The notes under the pieces were generated by a model. That model did not search any database, was not told the origin of the DNA, and was given only the letters and a program-made list of their open reading frames with translations. Of a stretch of 18,331 nt of DNA, positions 1 through 7,698 are shown piece after piece (position 1 is the stretch's first letter; every line of letters begins with the position of its first letter). Location: the NCBI GenBank assembly GCA_937926355.1, contig CALAZP010000175.1, positions 1 through 18,331 of the forward strand, read 5' to 3'. The stretch comes from an uncultured Saprospirales bacterium. Its GTDB lineage: Bacteria > Bacteroidota > Bacteroidia > Chitinophagales > Saprospiraceae. A program made the translations under genes and the position numbers.

Positions 1-904
1 ATACTTGGTTATCCTGTGGCATATCTCTTGGGTTTTCTGTACCCTCTGTAAAACTGTACGCCTGTTCTGAAATTGGCAATACCTCAACGCCTTTGGTTTT
101 CTTTTGATTGAAGTTTAGGAAATACCCTTGCCCGTTTATATGTTCCAATTCGCCCCAAGTCATTTTTTGAATATCCGAAAATCTCAACCCTGTAAGTGCA
201 GAGAATAAGGCTGCACGTTTAATTAATGGGTTATTACAATTGGTTTTTACAAGATTATTGAGTTCGTCAAGGGTTAAGTATTCACGCCTTGTTTCGGCCG
301 CTTTTATGGGTTTTACTTTAGCGTTTAGGTCGTATTGCAAAATACCGTCTTTATAGGCTTGTTTCAATGCAGCTTTAACCTTGTTGAAATACGAGACGGC
401 CGAATTTTGTGAAAGGGTGGTTTTGTTACTCCTGTTGCTTTTGGTGGTAAGTAGGTATTCTTTGAAGTCCTCTAAAAACCTTTGGTTGAGGTCGGCAAAC
501 TTTAAACTGCCTTTTGTAAAGGTGTCAAGGTAATTGAGTGCTGAAACCCAGTTATTGTGGTTACTGGCCTTGCGTTTATTGGTTAACTTAGTGAAGTATT
601 CAATAAAACATCGTTCGCCTAATTCCTTTAACCTTAGTTGTTCCTTTTCGTACTGGCTGTAAATTTCGGGCTTGTTAAGGAAGTTTTCACGCTTTTGACG
701 TATGCTTTCGCCTATTTTCAAGGTATCAGTATTATGCTGTTTGTTAATTGGTGTTTTAGCTTTCTCATAAATGTATAGCCCTAAAAACTCCCTGCGTGTG
801 GGTTCGCTTGTTTCGGGGTGTGGTATCGGTGGGTAAAAGTCAAGGTACAGGCTTTTACGCCCTTTGCTTATTTATTTTTGTCTTAAACTGACTTTTGTTG
901 CCAT
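1..904 (-). pseudogene. Tyrosine recombinase (phage-type integrase), in-frame stop at codon 11, cut by window edge
   Basis: A frame read from ATG at 904 begins MATKVSLRQK, meets TAA at 874-872, and then stays open for 290 codons to the window edge. The downstream part is a typical Bacteroidota tyrosine recombinase. It has an N-terminal arm-binding segment (SLYLDFYPPIPHPET, then TRREFLGLYIYEK), a SAM-like core-binding domain around codons 95-190, and the start of the catalytic domain with the first catalytic arginine in TGLRFSDI (about codon 241). The C-terminal half, with the remaining catalytic residues and the tyrosine, lies outside the window. The residues on both sides of the TAA fit the family N-terminus, so the stop looks like a point mutation or a base error, not a wrong start. 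No ATG follows before codon 250. The gene sits beside a HTH protein at the element end next to mnmE, as expected for the integrase of that element. Confidence 0.85.
872..874 (-). other. In-frame TAA interrupting the integrase
   Basis: The codon after CAA AAA is TAA, followed by ATA AGC AAA GGG, with no change of frame. A single substitution from AAA, CAA or GAA would explain it. If real, translation would need readthrough or re-initiation at a non-ATG codon such as the CTG of SLYLDF. Confidence 0.85.
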
Positions 905-920
905 TGTCTTTTATGCTATT

Positions 921-947
921 TGTGAAAACAGTGAAAAATGTGAACCG
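921..947. repeat. Three 9-bp tandem units (nGTGAA) upstream of integrase
   Basis: Plus-strand units TGTGAAAAC, AGTGAAAAA and TGTGAACCG lie end to end, 17 bp upstream of the integrase ATG and downstream of the HTH gene's stop. They may be a regulator binding site controlling integrase, or chance in an A-rich leader. Confidence 0.4.
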
Positions 948-964
948 CTAAAAAAAAACTTTTT

Positions 965-1549
965 TTACGTCAATAATTCATCAATAATCTGTTTCGGTAC
1001 ATAGGCATACCAACCCTTTTTCATTTTGGGTATGCTGTTTCTTTTGATTAATTGCCGTACTGTGCTTTCAGAAACTCCATATTTATCCTGTATTTCTGTT
1101 AAGGTGTAACAGTCATTCATGTCAAACACTCCTTTCTGTTTCCAATCTTTGAGGTCTTTCATTTGCTCATTTGATATTTCAGGTTTTTCATTTTCTTTAT
1201 TGCTCAATAGCTTGTTTAGTGCTGCACGTTTAATTATAGTACGGCTTCCAACTTTTATTTTTTTCAGATCACCTTGTTCAATCAATCTGTAAACGGTACG
1301 TCTACTAATTCCAACCAACTGGCATACCTCACTTATGCTTAAAAACTCTTTGGCTTTCAGTTGCTCAATAGGGAGTTGTTTTATTCGTGTGGTTTCAGCG
1401 TTTGACTGTTTCAGCTTTTCGGCTCGTTTACGGGCTTTATAGGCTGCTTTACTGCATTTGTCCGAACAGTATTTAGTAACCGTTGTGCGGGCTATAAATT
1501 CCCTTCTACATTGCTGACAAATTCGATTGATTCTAATATTACTACTCAT
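965..1549 (-). CDS. Zinc-finger plus double helix-turn-helix protein (excisionase/regulator type)
   Basis: This 194-residue protein starts with a Cys4 zinc-binding segment (C11-x2-C14-x13-C28-x3-C32), followed by a basic stretch (KARKRAEKLK). Two helix-turn-helix modules of the MerR/excisionase HTH_17 kind follow. The first, about 70-115, contains SISEVCQLVGISRRTVYRLI and then the wing-like GSRTIIKRAAL. The second, about 148-190, contains LTEIQDKYGVSESTVRQLIK. Proteins of this design commonly sit beside tyrosine recombinases in Bacteroidota mobile elements. Here the gene lies 60 bp upstream of the integrase in the same direction. It may act as a recombination directionality factor or as a transcriptional regulator of the element; the sequence does not decide between these. 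The start is the first ATG, preceded by a repeat-containing leader that it could itself bind. Confidence 0.8.
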   Translation of the reverse strand: MSSNIRINRICQQCRREFIARTTVTKYCSDKCSKAAYKARKRAEKLKQSNAETTRIKQLPIEQLKAKEFLSISEVCQLVGISRRTVYRLIEQGDLKKIKVGSRTIIKRAALNKLLSNKENEKPEISNEQMKDLKDWKQKGVFDMNDCYTLTEIQDKYGVSESTVRQLIKRNSIPKMKKGWYAYVPKQIIDELLT

Positions 1550-1561
1550 TAAGTCCCTACT

Positions 1562-1617
1562 TATGTCTTAGCGTATCTTGCTGTGCCTATATGTGTCAGA
1601 GTGTGCCATAATAAGTC
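1562..1617. repeat. 10-bp phased motif array (TGTGyC) before HTH gene
   Basis: TGTGCC at 1582, TGTGTC at 1592 and TGTGCC at 1602 are spaced by exactly 10 bp. Weaker versions continue the phase on both sides: TATGTC at 1562, CGTATC at 1572 and TAAGTC at 1612. All lie on one face of the helix. They sit within about 70 bp upstream of the HTH gene start, so an operator or an excisionase site is plausible. Confidence 0.45.
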
Positions 1618-1632
1618 AAAAAAAAGAGATTG

Positions 1633-1690
1633 AGGTACAAAATTTTTTATCAACCCCTTTGAGGTACAAATAAGGTACAAATATGTACAT
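1633..1690. repeat. Three AGGTACAAA direct repeats and ATGTACAT palindrome
   Basis: Exact copies of AGGTACAAA start at 1633, 1662 and 1673; the last two are one helical turn (11 bp) apart. The self-complementary ATGTACAT follows at 1683-1690. Position near the element end suggests arm-type integrase sites, which are typically short direct repeats tens of bases from the crossover point. No function is shown by the sequence alone. Confidence 0.5.
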
Positions 1691-1763
1691 AATAAATAGA
1701 TAGTAAAGTAAAGTATCAATAAGGTCTGCGGAGGCAAAATTGCCCTAATAATGGATCTTAAGC

Positions 1764-1823
1764 TTGTTTTGTAGTTGTTTAGTATCGGTTTGTTTTGTAG
1801 TAGTTACTTTCCGATACAAAAAT
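1764..1823. other. Probable attachment site (att) at the 3' end of mnmE
   Basis: The last 18 bases of mnmE on the minus strand, TTTTGTATCGGAAAGTAA (1821-1804), encode FCIGK and the stop, the most conserved end of the protein. Beside it are an imperfect inverted repeat, GTATCGG (1782-1788) and CCGATAC (1811-1817), and a direct repeat TTGTTTTGTAGT (1764-1775 and 1790-1801). Integrase and HTH genes lie immediately beyond. The second att copy is outside the window, so the exact core is not defined. Confidence 0.55.
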
Positions 1824-3195
1824 TAGAAAATATATTGCCAAGCAAATCTTCAGTAGAAACCTCCCCCGTTATTTCTCCCAGATGATTGAGCGCATGGCGA
1901 ATCTCTATCGCCATAAAATCACTACTGATCCCGTCTTCCATAATCCTAAGCGCAGCGGTCAAACTCTCCCGAGTGGACATCAAAGCTTCTAAATGGCGTG
2001 CATTACTTAATAGGGTAGTGTCCATAATGCCCTTCCCAGTGGTTACCTGACGAACCAATTCATTTTTCAAATGCGCAATGTTCATGCCATTTAAGGCACT
2101 GAGCGCGACCCAAACTACCCCTTCCTGATCGGGCTCTAAATAATGCTCAGGTAAAGTATATGGATTCAGGTCCATCTTATTGGCCACTACCAGCATGGGA
2201 ATTCCTTCCTGTTGTAAAGCAGTAATATCTTCACGAACCTGCTCAGGTTGGGTAGCAATTACATCAAACACATATATCACCAGCGCAGATTGACGTACCT
2301 TCTCCATTGTCCGCTCTACCCCAATTTGCTCAATTGCATCCTCTGCCTCTCGGATTCCCGCAGTATCAATAATCCGAAAGGGAATCCCCTCTATCTGCAA
2401 CAGTTCTTCAATGGTATCCCGAGTAGTTCCTGCAATCGGACTAACTATCGCCCTCTCTTCTTCTAATAAAGCATTTAATAAGGTACTTTTACCGGCATTG
2501 GGACGACCAGCAATCACGGTATTGATACCCTTTTTCAACACATTACCCAACTTAAAAGAAGCCATCAACTCCTCTACCAAATGTAGAATAGTCAACAGCA
2601 ACTCCTTGAGTTGACCTCGGTCTGCAAATTCTACATCCTCTTCACTAAAATCGAGTTCCAATTCAATCAAACTGGCAAAGTCTAATAATTGCTGTCGCAA
2701 TCCTCCTATCTTCTTGGAAATCCCACCCCGCATTTGGTCCATCGCCATTCGATGCGAGGTAACATTTTCAGATGCTATCAAATCAGCCACCGCCTCCGCT
2801 TGACTCAAGTCTAATTTGCCATTCAAAAAAGCACGTAACGTAAATTCACCCGGCCCCGCTAACCGGGCTCCCCCTTCTATTAATAGAGTAAGGACCTTTT
2901 CTAAAATATAAGAGGAGCCGTGACAGCTGATCTCCACACTATCCTCCCCGGTATAACTAGCAGGATGGCGAAACACAGTCACCAATACCTCGTCCAAAGT
3001 GAACCCCTCTCGGTCTTGTAGCCGCCCAAAATGCACGGTATGACTAGCCACCTTATCCAAGTTTTTACCGCTAAAAAATTCATCCACCAAAATAATTGCC
3101 TTAGTCCCACTAACCCTGATGACTCCAATCGCTCCAACTCCCTGAGGGGTAGCCAAAGCAACAATCGTATCTTCTAGTCCTTTTTGAATCCCCAT
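1804..3195 (-). CDS. mnmE: tRNA uridine-5-carboxymethylaminomethyl modification GTPase MnmE (TrmE)
   Basis: MnmE works with MnmG to install carboxymethylaminomethyl-type groups at C5 of the wobble uridine (U34) in tRNAs, using GTP and a folate one-carbon donor. The 463-residue length is normal. Visible parts are the N-terminal folate-binding domain (about 1-120, DTIVALATPQGVGAIGVIRV, with GPGEFTLRAFLNGKLDL following), a helical domain, and the inserted G domain with P-loop GRPNAGKS (230-237), GTTRD (256-260), DTAG (277-280) and NKMD (339-342). The C-terminal signature CIGK carries the catalytic-type Cys460. The start ATG lies 2 bp after the stop of the upstream sulfatase, so the two are probably co-transcribed. 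An integrated element begins at its stop codon; the protein end is intact, as expected when integration re-creates the 3' end. Confidence 0.97.
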   Translation of the reverse strand: MGIQKGLEDTIVALATPQGVGAIGVIRVSGTKAIILVDEFFSGKNLDKVASHTVHFGRLQDREGFTLDEVLVTVFRHPASYTGEDSVEISCHGSSYILEKVLTLLIEGGARLAGPGEFTLRAFLNGKLDLSQAEAVADLIASENVTSHRMAMDQMRGGISKKIGGLRQQLLDFASLIELELDFSEEDVEFADRGQLKELLLTILHLVEELMASFKLGNVLKKGINTVIAGRPNAGKSTLLNALLEEERAIVSPIAGTTRDTIEELLQIEGIPFRIIDTAGIREAEDAIEQIGVERTMEKVRQSALVIYVFDVIATQPEQVREDITALQQEGIPMLVVANKMDLNPYTLPEHYLEPDQEGVVWVALSALNGMNIAHLKNELVRQVTTGKGIMDTTLLSNARHLEALMSTRESLTAALRIMEDGISSDFMAIEIRHALNHLGEITGEVSTEDLLGNIFSNFCIGK

Positions 3196-3197
3196 AT

Positions 3198-4739
3198 TTA
3201 ATAATCAAATTCTATTTGCGCCCAATTTCCATCAAAATTATCATTGGCTACCGACTCTCCAGGCCTACTCCGACCATCCGCTATTAATTTTTCTAGCTGT
3301 TGTATTAAAGTCACCCCAAAATCTTTTTGGTCTTCCCAAAGATTAACTGTTTCACCTGGATCATTCACTATATGATACAATTGATAGGGAGGCAAACTAT
3401 TAATAATGGTATCACTGGCCTTTGGAAAACTCCAACCACCAGAGCCTGGCGCAGCTAATAATTTATAATCTCCCATCCGCAATGCCAAATTGCCATCTAT
3501 CGATTGTTGGACTAAAACTCGTTGTGAGGAAGTCAATTCGTCATCCTGCACCCTCCTATCAAGCCAGCTTAAAAACGAAAAACTATCCTCTCCTTCTCCA
3601 TTATCTAATGGCCTATCAATTAATTCAGAAAAAGTGGCCATAAAGTCGGTTAGACTCAGAGGCTGAGAAACCACAGAACCCGGTTCAATCCGCTCCGACC
3701 AATGGGCAATAAAAGGTACTCGATGTCCTCCTTCGTATAAATCAGCTTTATGGCCCCTGTAAATATAGGATGAATAATGATCGAAGGCCTTGAATGCTTC
3801 AATCCCACCGGCAGGAGATGCTCCATTGTCGCTGGTGAAAAATATCAGCGTATTCTCAGGAAGTTTAGCCATTAATTGGCCCATATAATGGTCGATCATC
3901 ATCATAAAATCCGCATAGGGTAATAATCCACTTTGCCCTTCCCATTCCCTAGTTGGAAGGACGGGGGTATGTGGTGAGGGCAATGCTAGATAAAGAAAAA
4001 ATGGAGCTGCCTCCATTGATTGTTCTTGAATGAATGCACTGGCTTTTTCAAAACAAAGTGGGGTAACCTGCTCATGAATAAAATCTGCTCCCGTTGGCCC
4101 ACGTCGCCACCAGGAATACTGACCCTCATCTACCGTTACCCGATCAGGAGGTGCGGTTACCCTTCCATTCTCTACATATACATAAGGAGCCATATCCAAA
4201 GAACCGGCATGCCCAAAGGAATAGTCAAATCCCAACTCCTTAGGGCCGTTGTTAATCGGTCGAGTAAAATCGATGGCATCAAAATCCCCTGCATTCCAGC
4301 CTTCCCCCTTAATTTCCCTTCCTTCCTTAACAGCCCAGTCCCATCCCAAATGCCATTTGCCAACAAATCCCGTAGCATACCCCTTTTCCTTTAACAAAGA
4401 CGCAATGGTTGTTCGGTCATTTGGAATGAGGGCCGAAGAATTTCCAGTCAACACGCCTCGTTTGAGGCGACTTCGCCAGGGGTACCTGCCCGTGAGTATT
4501 CCATATCGAGTGGGGGTGCATACTGCCGCTGGACTGTGGGCGTCTGTGGCTATTAATCCTTCAGCTGCCATCTGGTCCAAATGGGGTGTCTTTATTTTGC
4601 TTTCCTGATTGAAAGCACCTATATCCCCGTAGCCTAAATCATCAGCTAATACGATAATGATATTGGGCAAGGGGGGCTTTTCAGATGCACAACCAAACAA
4701 CCATCCACAGAGAGGAATGAAATACCAAAAATTTCGCAT
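3198..4739 (-). CDS. Lipoprotein sulfatase (arylsulfatase family S1)
   Basis: A formylglycine-dependent sulfatase that would hydrolyse sulfate esters, probably on polysaccharide- or glycosaminoglycan-type substrates; the actual substrate cannot be read from the sequence. It has 513 residues. The short hydrophobic N-terminus ends in a lipobox-like LFGC (Cys17), suggesting export and lipid anchoring. Metal ligands appear in LADDLGYGD (D33, D34), and the modification motif C74-T-P-T-R78 is the Cys-type site converted to formylglycine. Further signature residues are K128 and H130 in FVGKWHLG, H257 in SPHTPV, D304-N305 in TSDNGAS and K331 in GHKADLYEGGHR, so all catalytic elements are present. No sulfatase-maturing enzyme, SusCD pair or glycoside hydrolase is nearby. 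The gene instead precedes mnmE by 2 bp, an unexpected partner. Confidence 0.93.
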   Translation of the reverse strand: MRNFWYFIPLCGWLFGCASEKPPLPNIIIVLADDLGYGDIGAFNQESKIKTPHLDQMAAEGLIATDAHSPAAVCTPTRYGILTGRYPWRSRLKRGVLTGNSSALIPNDRTTIASLLKEKGYATGFVGKWHLGWDWAVKEGREIKGEGWNAGDFDAIDFTRPINNGPKELGFDYSFGHAGSLDMAPYVYVENGRVTAPPDRVTVDEGQYSWWRRGPTGADFIHEQVTPLCFEKASAFIQEQSMEAAPFFLYLALPSPHTPVLPTREWEGQSGLLPYADFMMMIDHYMGQLMAKLPENTLIFFTSDNGASPAGGIEAFKAFDHYSSYIYRGHKADLYEGGHRVPFIAHWSERIEPGSVVSQPLSLTDFMATFSELIDRPLDNGEGEDSFSFLSWLDRRVQDDELTSSQRVLVQQSIDGNLALRMGDYKLLAAPGSGGWSFPKASDTIINSLPPYQLYHIVNDPGETVNLWEDQKDFGVTLIQQLEKLIADGRSRPGESVANDNFDGNWAQIEFDY

Positions 4740-4843
4740 CGCACTTTTTTATTTAAATATAGTAAAGTTTGCCGCGATCCCCTTTTACCGAAGGTGTGAT
4801 TGTATAAATAACATCTCGGCAAGGAATTGCCTCGATAAAAGGC

Positions 4844-6295
4844 TCAATTGGCCTTCCAAAAATAGGGGGTAAACAGCACCAGGATGGTGAATAATTCCAA
4901 TCTGCCCAAAAGCATGTAAAAGGATAATAGCATTTTTGTTCCAGACCCAATCCAGGCAAAATTATCTACAGGACCTACTTTTCCAAGTCCAGGACCTACA
5001 TTCCCCAAGGAGGTGGCTATAGCACCTATGGTGGTTGGCAAGTCATATCCCAATATCGACATGATGATACAACCGATGACGAATAAAATCATGTACAACA
5101 ATAAAAAGATAATGATATGGATCAGAATTTTACCAGTGACAGCTTTTCCGTTTAATTTGAGCGTAACAATAGCCGTTGGGTGGATCAATCGCTTAAATTC
5201 TAGGTAGGAATTTCTGAAATACACCAAGTGTCGGATGAGTTTAATTCCTCCACTGGTCGAACCGGCACTAGCTCCTAGAAACATCATCAGAAAGAATAAC
5301 ATAGTCAGCCCGGTAGACCAGGTGGTGTAATCAGCCGAAACAAATCCAGTGGTGGTAATGATAGATACGATTTGAAAAAGGCTATCGCGAAAAGCTTTTT
5401 CAAAAGGTAAGTCGGTAATGAAATATACCTTGAAAGAAATTCCTGCCGTCAAAAAAACTACTAAAAAAACGTAAGCGCGGAATTCGTCACTTTTCCAGAT
5501 ATTTTCAAATTTTCGTTTGAGGCCAAAGTAAATGATGGTGAAGTTGGTTCCCGCCAAAAACATGAAAATAATAGTAATGTATTGGATAATGGGCACGTCG
5601 AATGCCGCCATACTTGCATTTTTGGTGGAAAAACCTCCGGTAGCCATGGTAGTCAAACCGTGATTAACGGCGTCGTAGAAAGACATGCCTGCGGCAAATA
5701 AACATAGAATTAAAATACCCGTAAGGCCTACGTATATCAACCATAGCCGCTTGGCAGTTTCCCGAATCCTAGGGTGTAATTTTTCCGAAGCGGATCCTGA
5801 GGATTCGGCGACAAATAACTCTACGCCACCAATGCCCAAAAGTGGAAAAATAGCTACGGTTAATACCACTATTCCCATTCCTCCAATCCATTGGGTAAGG
5901 CTTCGCCAAAATAAAATTCCCTTGGAGACCGATTCTATGTCCTGGAGGACAGTTGCTCCGGTTGTCGTAAAACCAGAAACGGATTCAAATAGGGCATCGT
6001 AAAAATTAGGAATGACTCCGCTTATCAAATATGGCAAGGTTCCTAATAGGGACATAACAATCCAGCTCAAACCCACTACCAAATAGCCATCCCTTTTTTG
6101 GATGTTTAAATTGGTAGGTCGTATGCCCAAATACATCAAAAGGCCAAGGAAAAAGGCTAATAGTCCAGACTGCGCTATAGGCCAACCATCTCCACTTTGA
6201 AAAGACCAACTGAATGGAAGACAAAGCAACATGAAAATCCCAGTAATGGCAGTCAACCCACCTATAATACGGAAAACCGCTTTGAAATTGATCAT
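4844..6295 (-). CDS. trkH: Trk potassium uptake system membrane subunit TrkH
   Basis: The ion-conducting subunit of a Trk/Ktr-type K+ transporter in the inner membrane. The 483-residue protein is highly hydrophobic. Four pore-loop/filter repeats can be read: SGFTTTGAT (about 107-114), LTTMATGGF (214-222), IITTTGF (312-318) and TSLGNVGPG (428-436), each supplying the conserved glycine of the K+ selectivity filter. Its ATG overlaps the trkA stop in an ATGA arrangement (4 bp), so translation of the two is probably coupled and the subunits made together. About 100 bp of apparently non-coding sequence separates its stop from the sulfatase start. Confidence 0.96.
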   Translation of the reverse strand: MINFKAVFRIIGGLTAITGIFMLLCLPFSWSFQSGDGWPIAQSGLLAFFLGLLMYLGIRPTNLNIQKRDGYLVVGLSWIVMSLLGTLPYLISGVIPNFYDALFESVSGFTTTGATVLQDIESVSKGILFWRSLTQWIGGMGIVVLTVAIFPLLGIGGVELFVAESSGSASEKLHPRIRETAKRLWLIYVGLTGILILCLFAAGMSFYDAVNHGLTTMATGGFSTKNASMAAFDVPIIQYITIIFMFLAGTNFTIIYFGLKRKFENIWKSDEFRAYVFLVVFLTAGISFKVYFITDLPFEKAFRDSLFQIVSIITTTGFVSADYTTWSTGLTMLFFLMMFLGASAGSTSGGIKLIRHLVYFRNSYLEFKRLIHPTAIVTLKLNGKAVTGKILIHIIIFLLLYMILFVIGCIIMSILGYDLPTTIGAIATSLGNVGPGLGKVGPVDNFAWIGSGTKMLLSFYMLLGRLELFTILVLFTPYFWKAN

Positions 6296-7635
6296 CTTTC
6301 AAATAGCTTTTCTACCTTTGGAATAGCATCAGGCATGGCAAAAATGATGACCTTATCATTGACTTGAAGCTGAAATTCTCCGTTGGGTATTAGACTTTCA
6401 GTACCTCGGATAACTCCTCCGATTAATGCTTTTTCAGGAAATTCGTGGTAGTTAAGCGAACCGTTTAATAATTCCGAACGCTCACCAACCGAGAATTCAA
6501 TAACTTCTGCATCTACTCCATGCAAACTCGTAATGGCTTCAATGCGTCCCTTTCTAACAAATCTAAAGATATTATTGGCGGCTATGAGTTTTTTGTTGAT
6601 TAGGGTATCCACCCCAATATTCTGAGAAATATGAGTATACTCTTTATTATCTACCTGGGCAATCGTTTTATAGACCCCATGATTTTTGGCCGTCAGGCTG
6701 GTGATGATATTGATTTCTGAATTAGGAGTTAAGGCGATAAAAGCATCCATATTATTAAGACCTTCACTTTCCAACAAATCCGTACGACTCGGACTGAAGT
6801 TTAATACCAATAAATCATCGTGTTTATCAGATAATTGCTTGGCTTTTTCCTTATCGGCTTCTACCAAACTAACTCTGTATTTACCCAATAGCATTTTGGC
6901 AGTATTGTATGCGAGTTCTGTTCCACCAAGAATCATAACTTGTTTGACGCGAACCTGTTTCTTGCCAAATATTTCTACTAGTTTCTCCACCTCTTCCTTT
7001 TTGGAAATAAAGTACAGGTGATCGTTTCTTCTAAGGGTGGTATGGGGCTTTGGAATAATGGTGGTGTTGCCCCTGAGGATTGCTATAGGTTTGTAACAAT
7101 TTTTCCCTTTCAGTTCAGGGATGTCCCCTATATTAATGTTGACCAAAGGGGAGAATTCATCCAAGGAGAAACCCACTAGATTTAAAAGGCCGCCTTCAAA
7201 TTCAAAAATGTCGGTGAAAGATCCTTGCTGGAGTAACCTTAGAATTTCCTTAGAGGCCAACTCTTGGGTGGAAATCAAGGTATCTACACCTAGACCGGCA
7301 AAAGCTTTTTTTTGCTTCTCTGAGATATATTCTTGATTACTAACCCTTGCTATGGTTGTTTTTGTCCCTAATTGTTTGGCGAGAATCGCCGTCAGGATAT
7401 TTATTTTTTCGGAAGTAGTAACGGCCAATAGCAAGTCTGCTTCTTGGGCGCCTGCATTTTCCAAAATGGTAATTGAGGTGGAGTCCCCTTCAAAGGTTTT
7501 GATGTCCAATCGAGTTGCTGCGGTGTTAAGTACATCCTCATTTTTGTCTATCAAAAAAATGTCTTGGTTTTCTTTGGAAAGTAACTCTGCGAGATGGTAA
7601 CCTACATCTCCTGCACCTGCGATAATTATTTTCAT
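6292..7635 (-). CDS. trkA: Trk potassium uptake regulatory subunit TrkA (two RCK domains)
   Basis: A cytoplasmic gating subunit that binds nucleotide and controls TrkH. The 447 residues form two tandem RCK units. The first has a clear Rossmann motif GAGDVG (7-12) with acidic D30 at the end of strand 2, followed by a TrkA_C domain (about 145-220). The second Rossmann unit begins VMILGGTELA (233-242), where the glycine pattern is degenerate, followed by a second TrkA_C domain (about 370-445). This half-degenerate pattern suggests the two halves differ in ligand binding, as is known for full-length TrkA proteins. It is first in a two-gene unit with trkH. Confidence 0.96.
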   Translation of the reverse strand: MKIIIAGAGDVGYHLAELLSKENQDIFLIDKNEDVLNTAATRLDIKTFEGDSTSITILENAGAQEADLLLAVTTSEKINILTAILAKQLGTKTTIARVSNQEYISEKQKKAFAGLGVDTLISTQELASKEILRLLQQGSFTDIFEFEGGLLNLVGFSLDEFSPLVNINIGDIPELKGKNCYKPIAILRGNTTIIPKPHTTLRRNDHLYFISKKEEVEKLVEIFGKKQVRVKQVMILGGTELAYNTAKMLLGKYRVSLVEADKEKAKQLSDKHDDLLVLNFSPSRTDLLESEGLNNMDAFIALTPNSEINIITSLTAKNHGVYKTIAQVDNKEYTHISQNIGVDTLINKKLIAANNIFRFVRKGRIEAITSLHGVDAEVIEFSVGERSELLNGSLNYHEFPEKALIGGVIRGTESLIPNGEFQLQVNDKVIIFAMPDAIPKVEKLFER

Positions 7636-7660
7636 CTCTATTCTGGATAAAAAAAGTGGT

Positions 7661-7668
7661 CAAAATTA
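7661..7668 (-). promoter_or_regulatory. Possible -7 box for trkA-trkH
   Basis: The minus strand reads TAATTTTG, matching the Bacteroidota TAnnTTTG -7 element, 25 bp before the trkA ATG. No convincing -33 TTTG is seen at the usual distance, so the call rests on one box. Confidence 0.35.
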
Positions 7669-7698
7669 TTCATTTTTGGAAAATATAACGGGTATGAC

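Larger units (their letters stand above)
1550..1803. other. Gene-free element end between HTH gene and mnmE
   Basis: No credible coding frame is seen in these 254 bases. The strip holds a 10-bp phased repeat array next to the HTH gene, three AGGTACAAA direct repeats, a small palindrome, and a repeat pair adjoining mnmE. This is the kind of sequence expected at the att end of an integrative element, with integrase arm sites and excisionase or regulator sites, but binding functions are inference. Confidence 0.6.

Noticed and set aside
943..968. A-run/T-run hairpin after the HTH gene as a terminator
   Set aside because: The A9/T7 pairing has no G-C stem and sits before a co-directional integrase; probably just an A/T-rich spacer.
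4249..4608. 119-codon open frame on the plus strand
   Set aside because: Antisense to the conserved sulfatase active-site region; overlaps several other equally unlikely frames.
4740..4843. Possible sulfatase promoter (TATATTTA near 4755-4765)
   Set aside because: It misses the final G of the TAnnTTTG box and has no -33 element; not strong enough to call.
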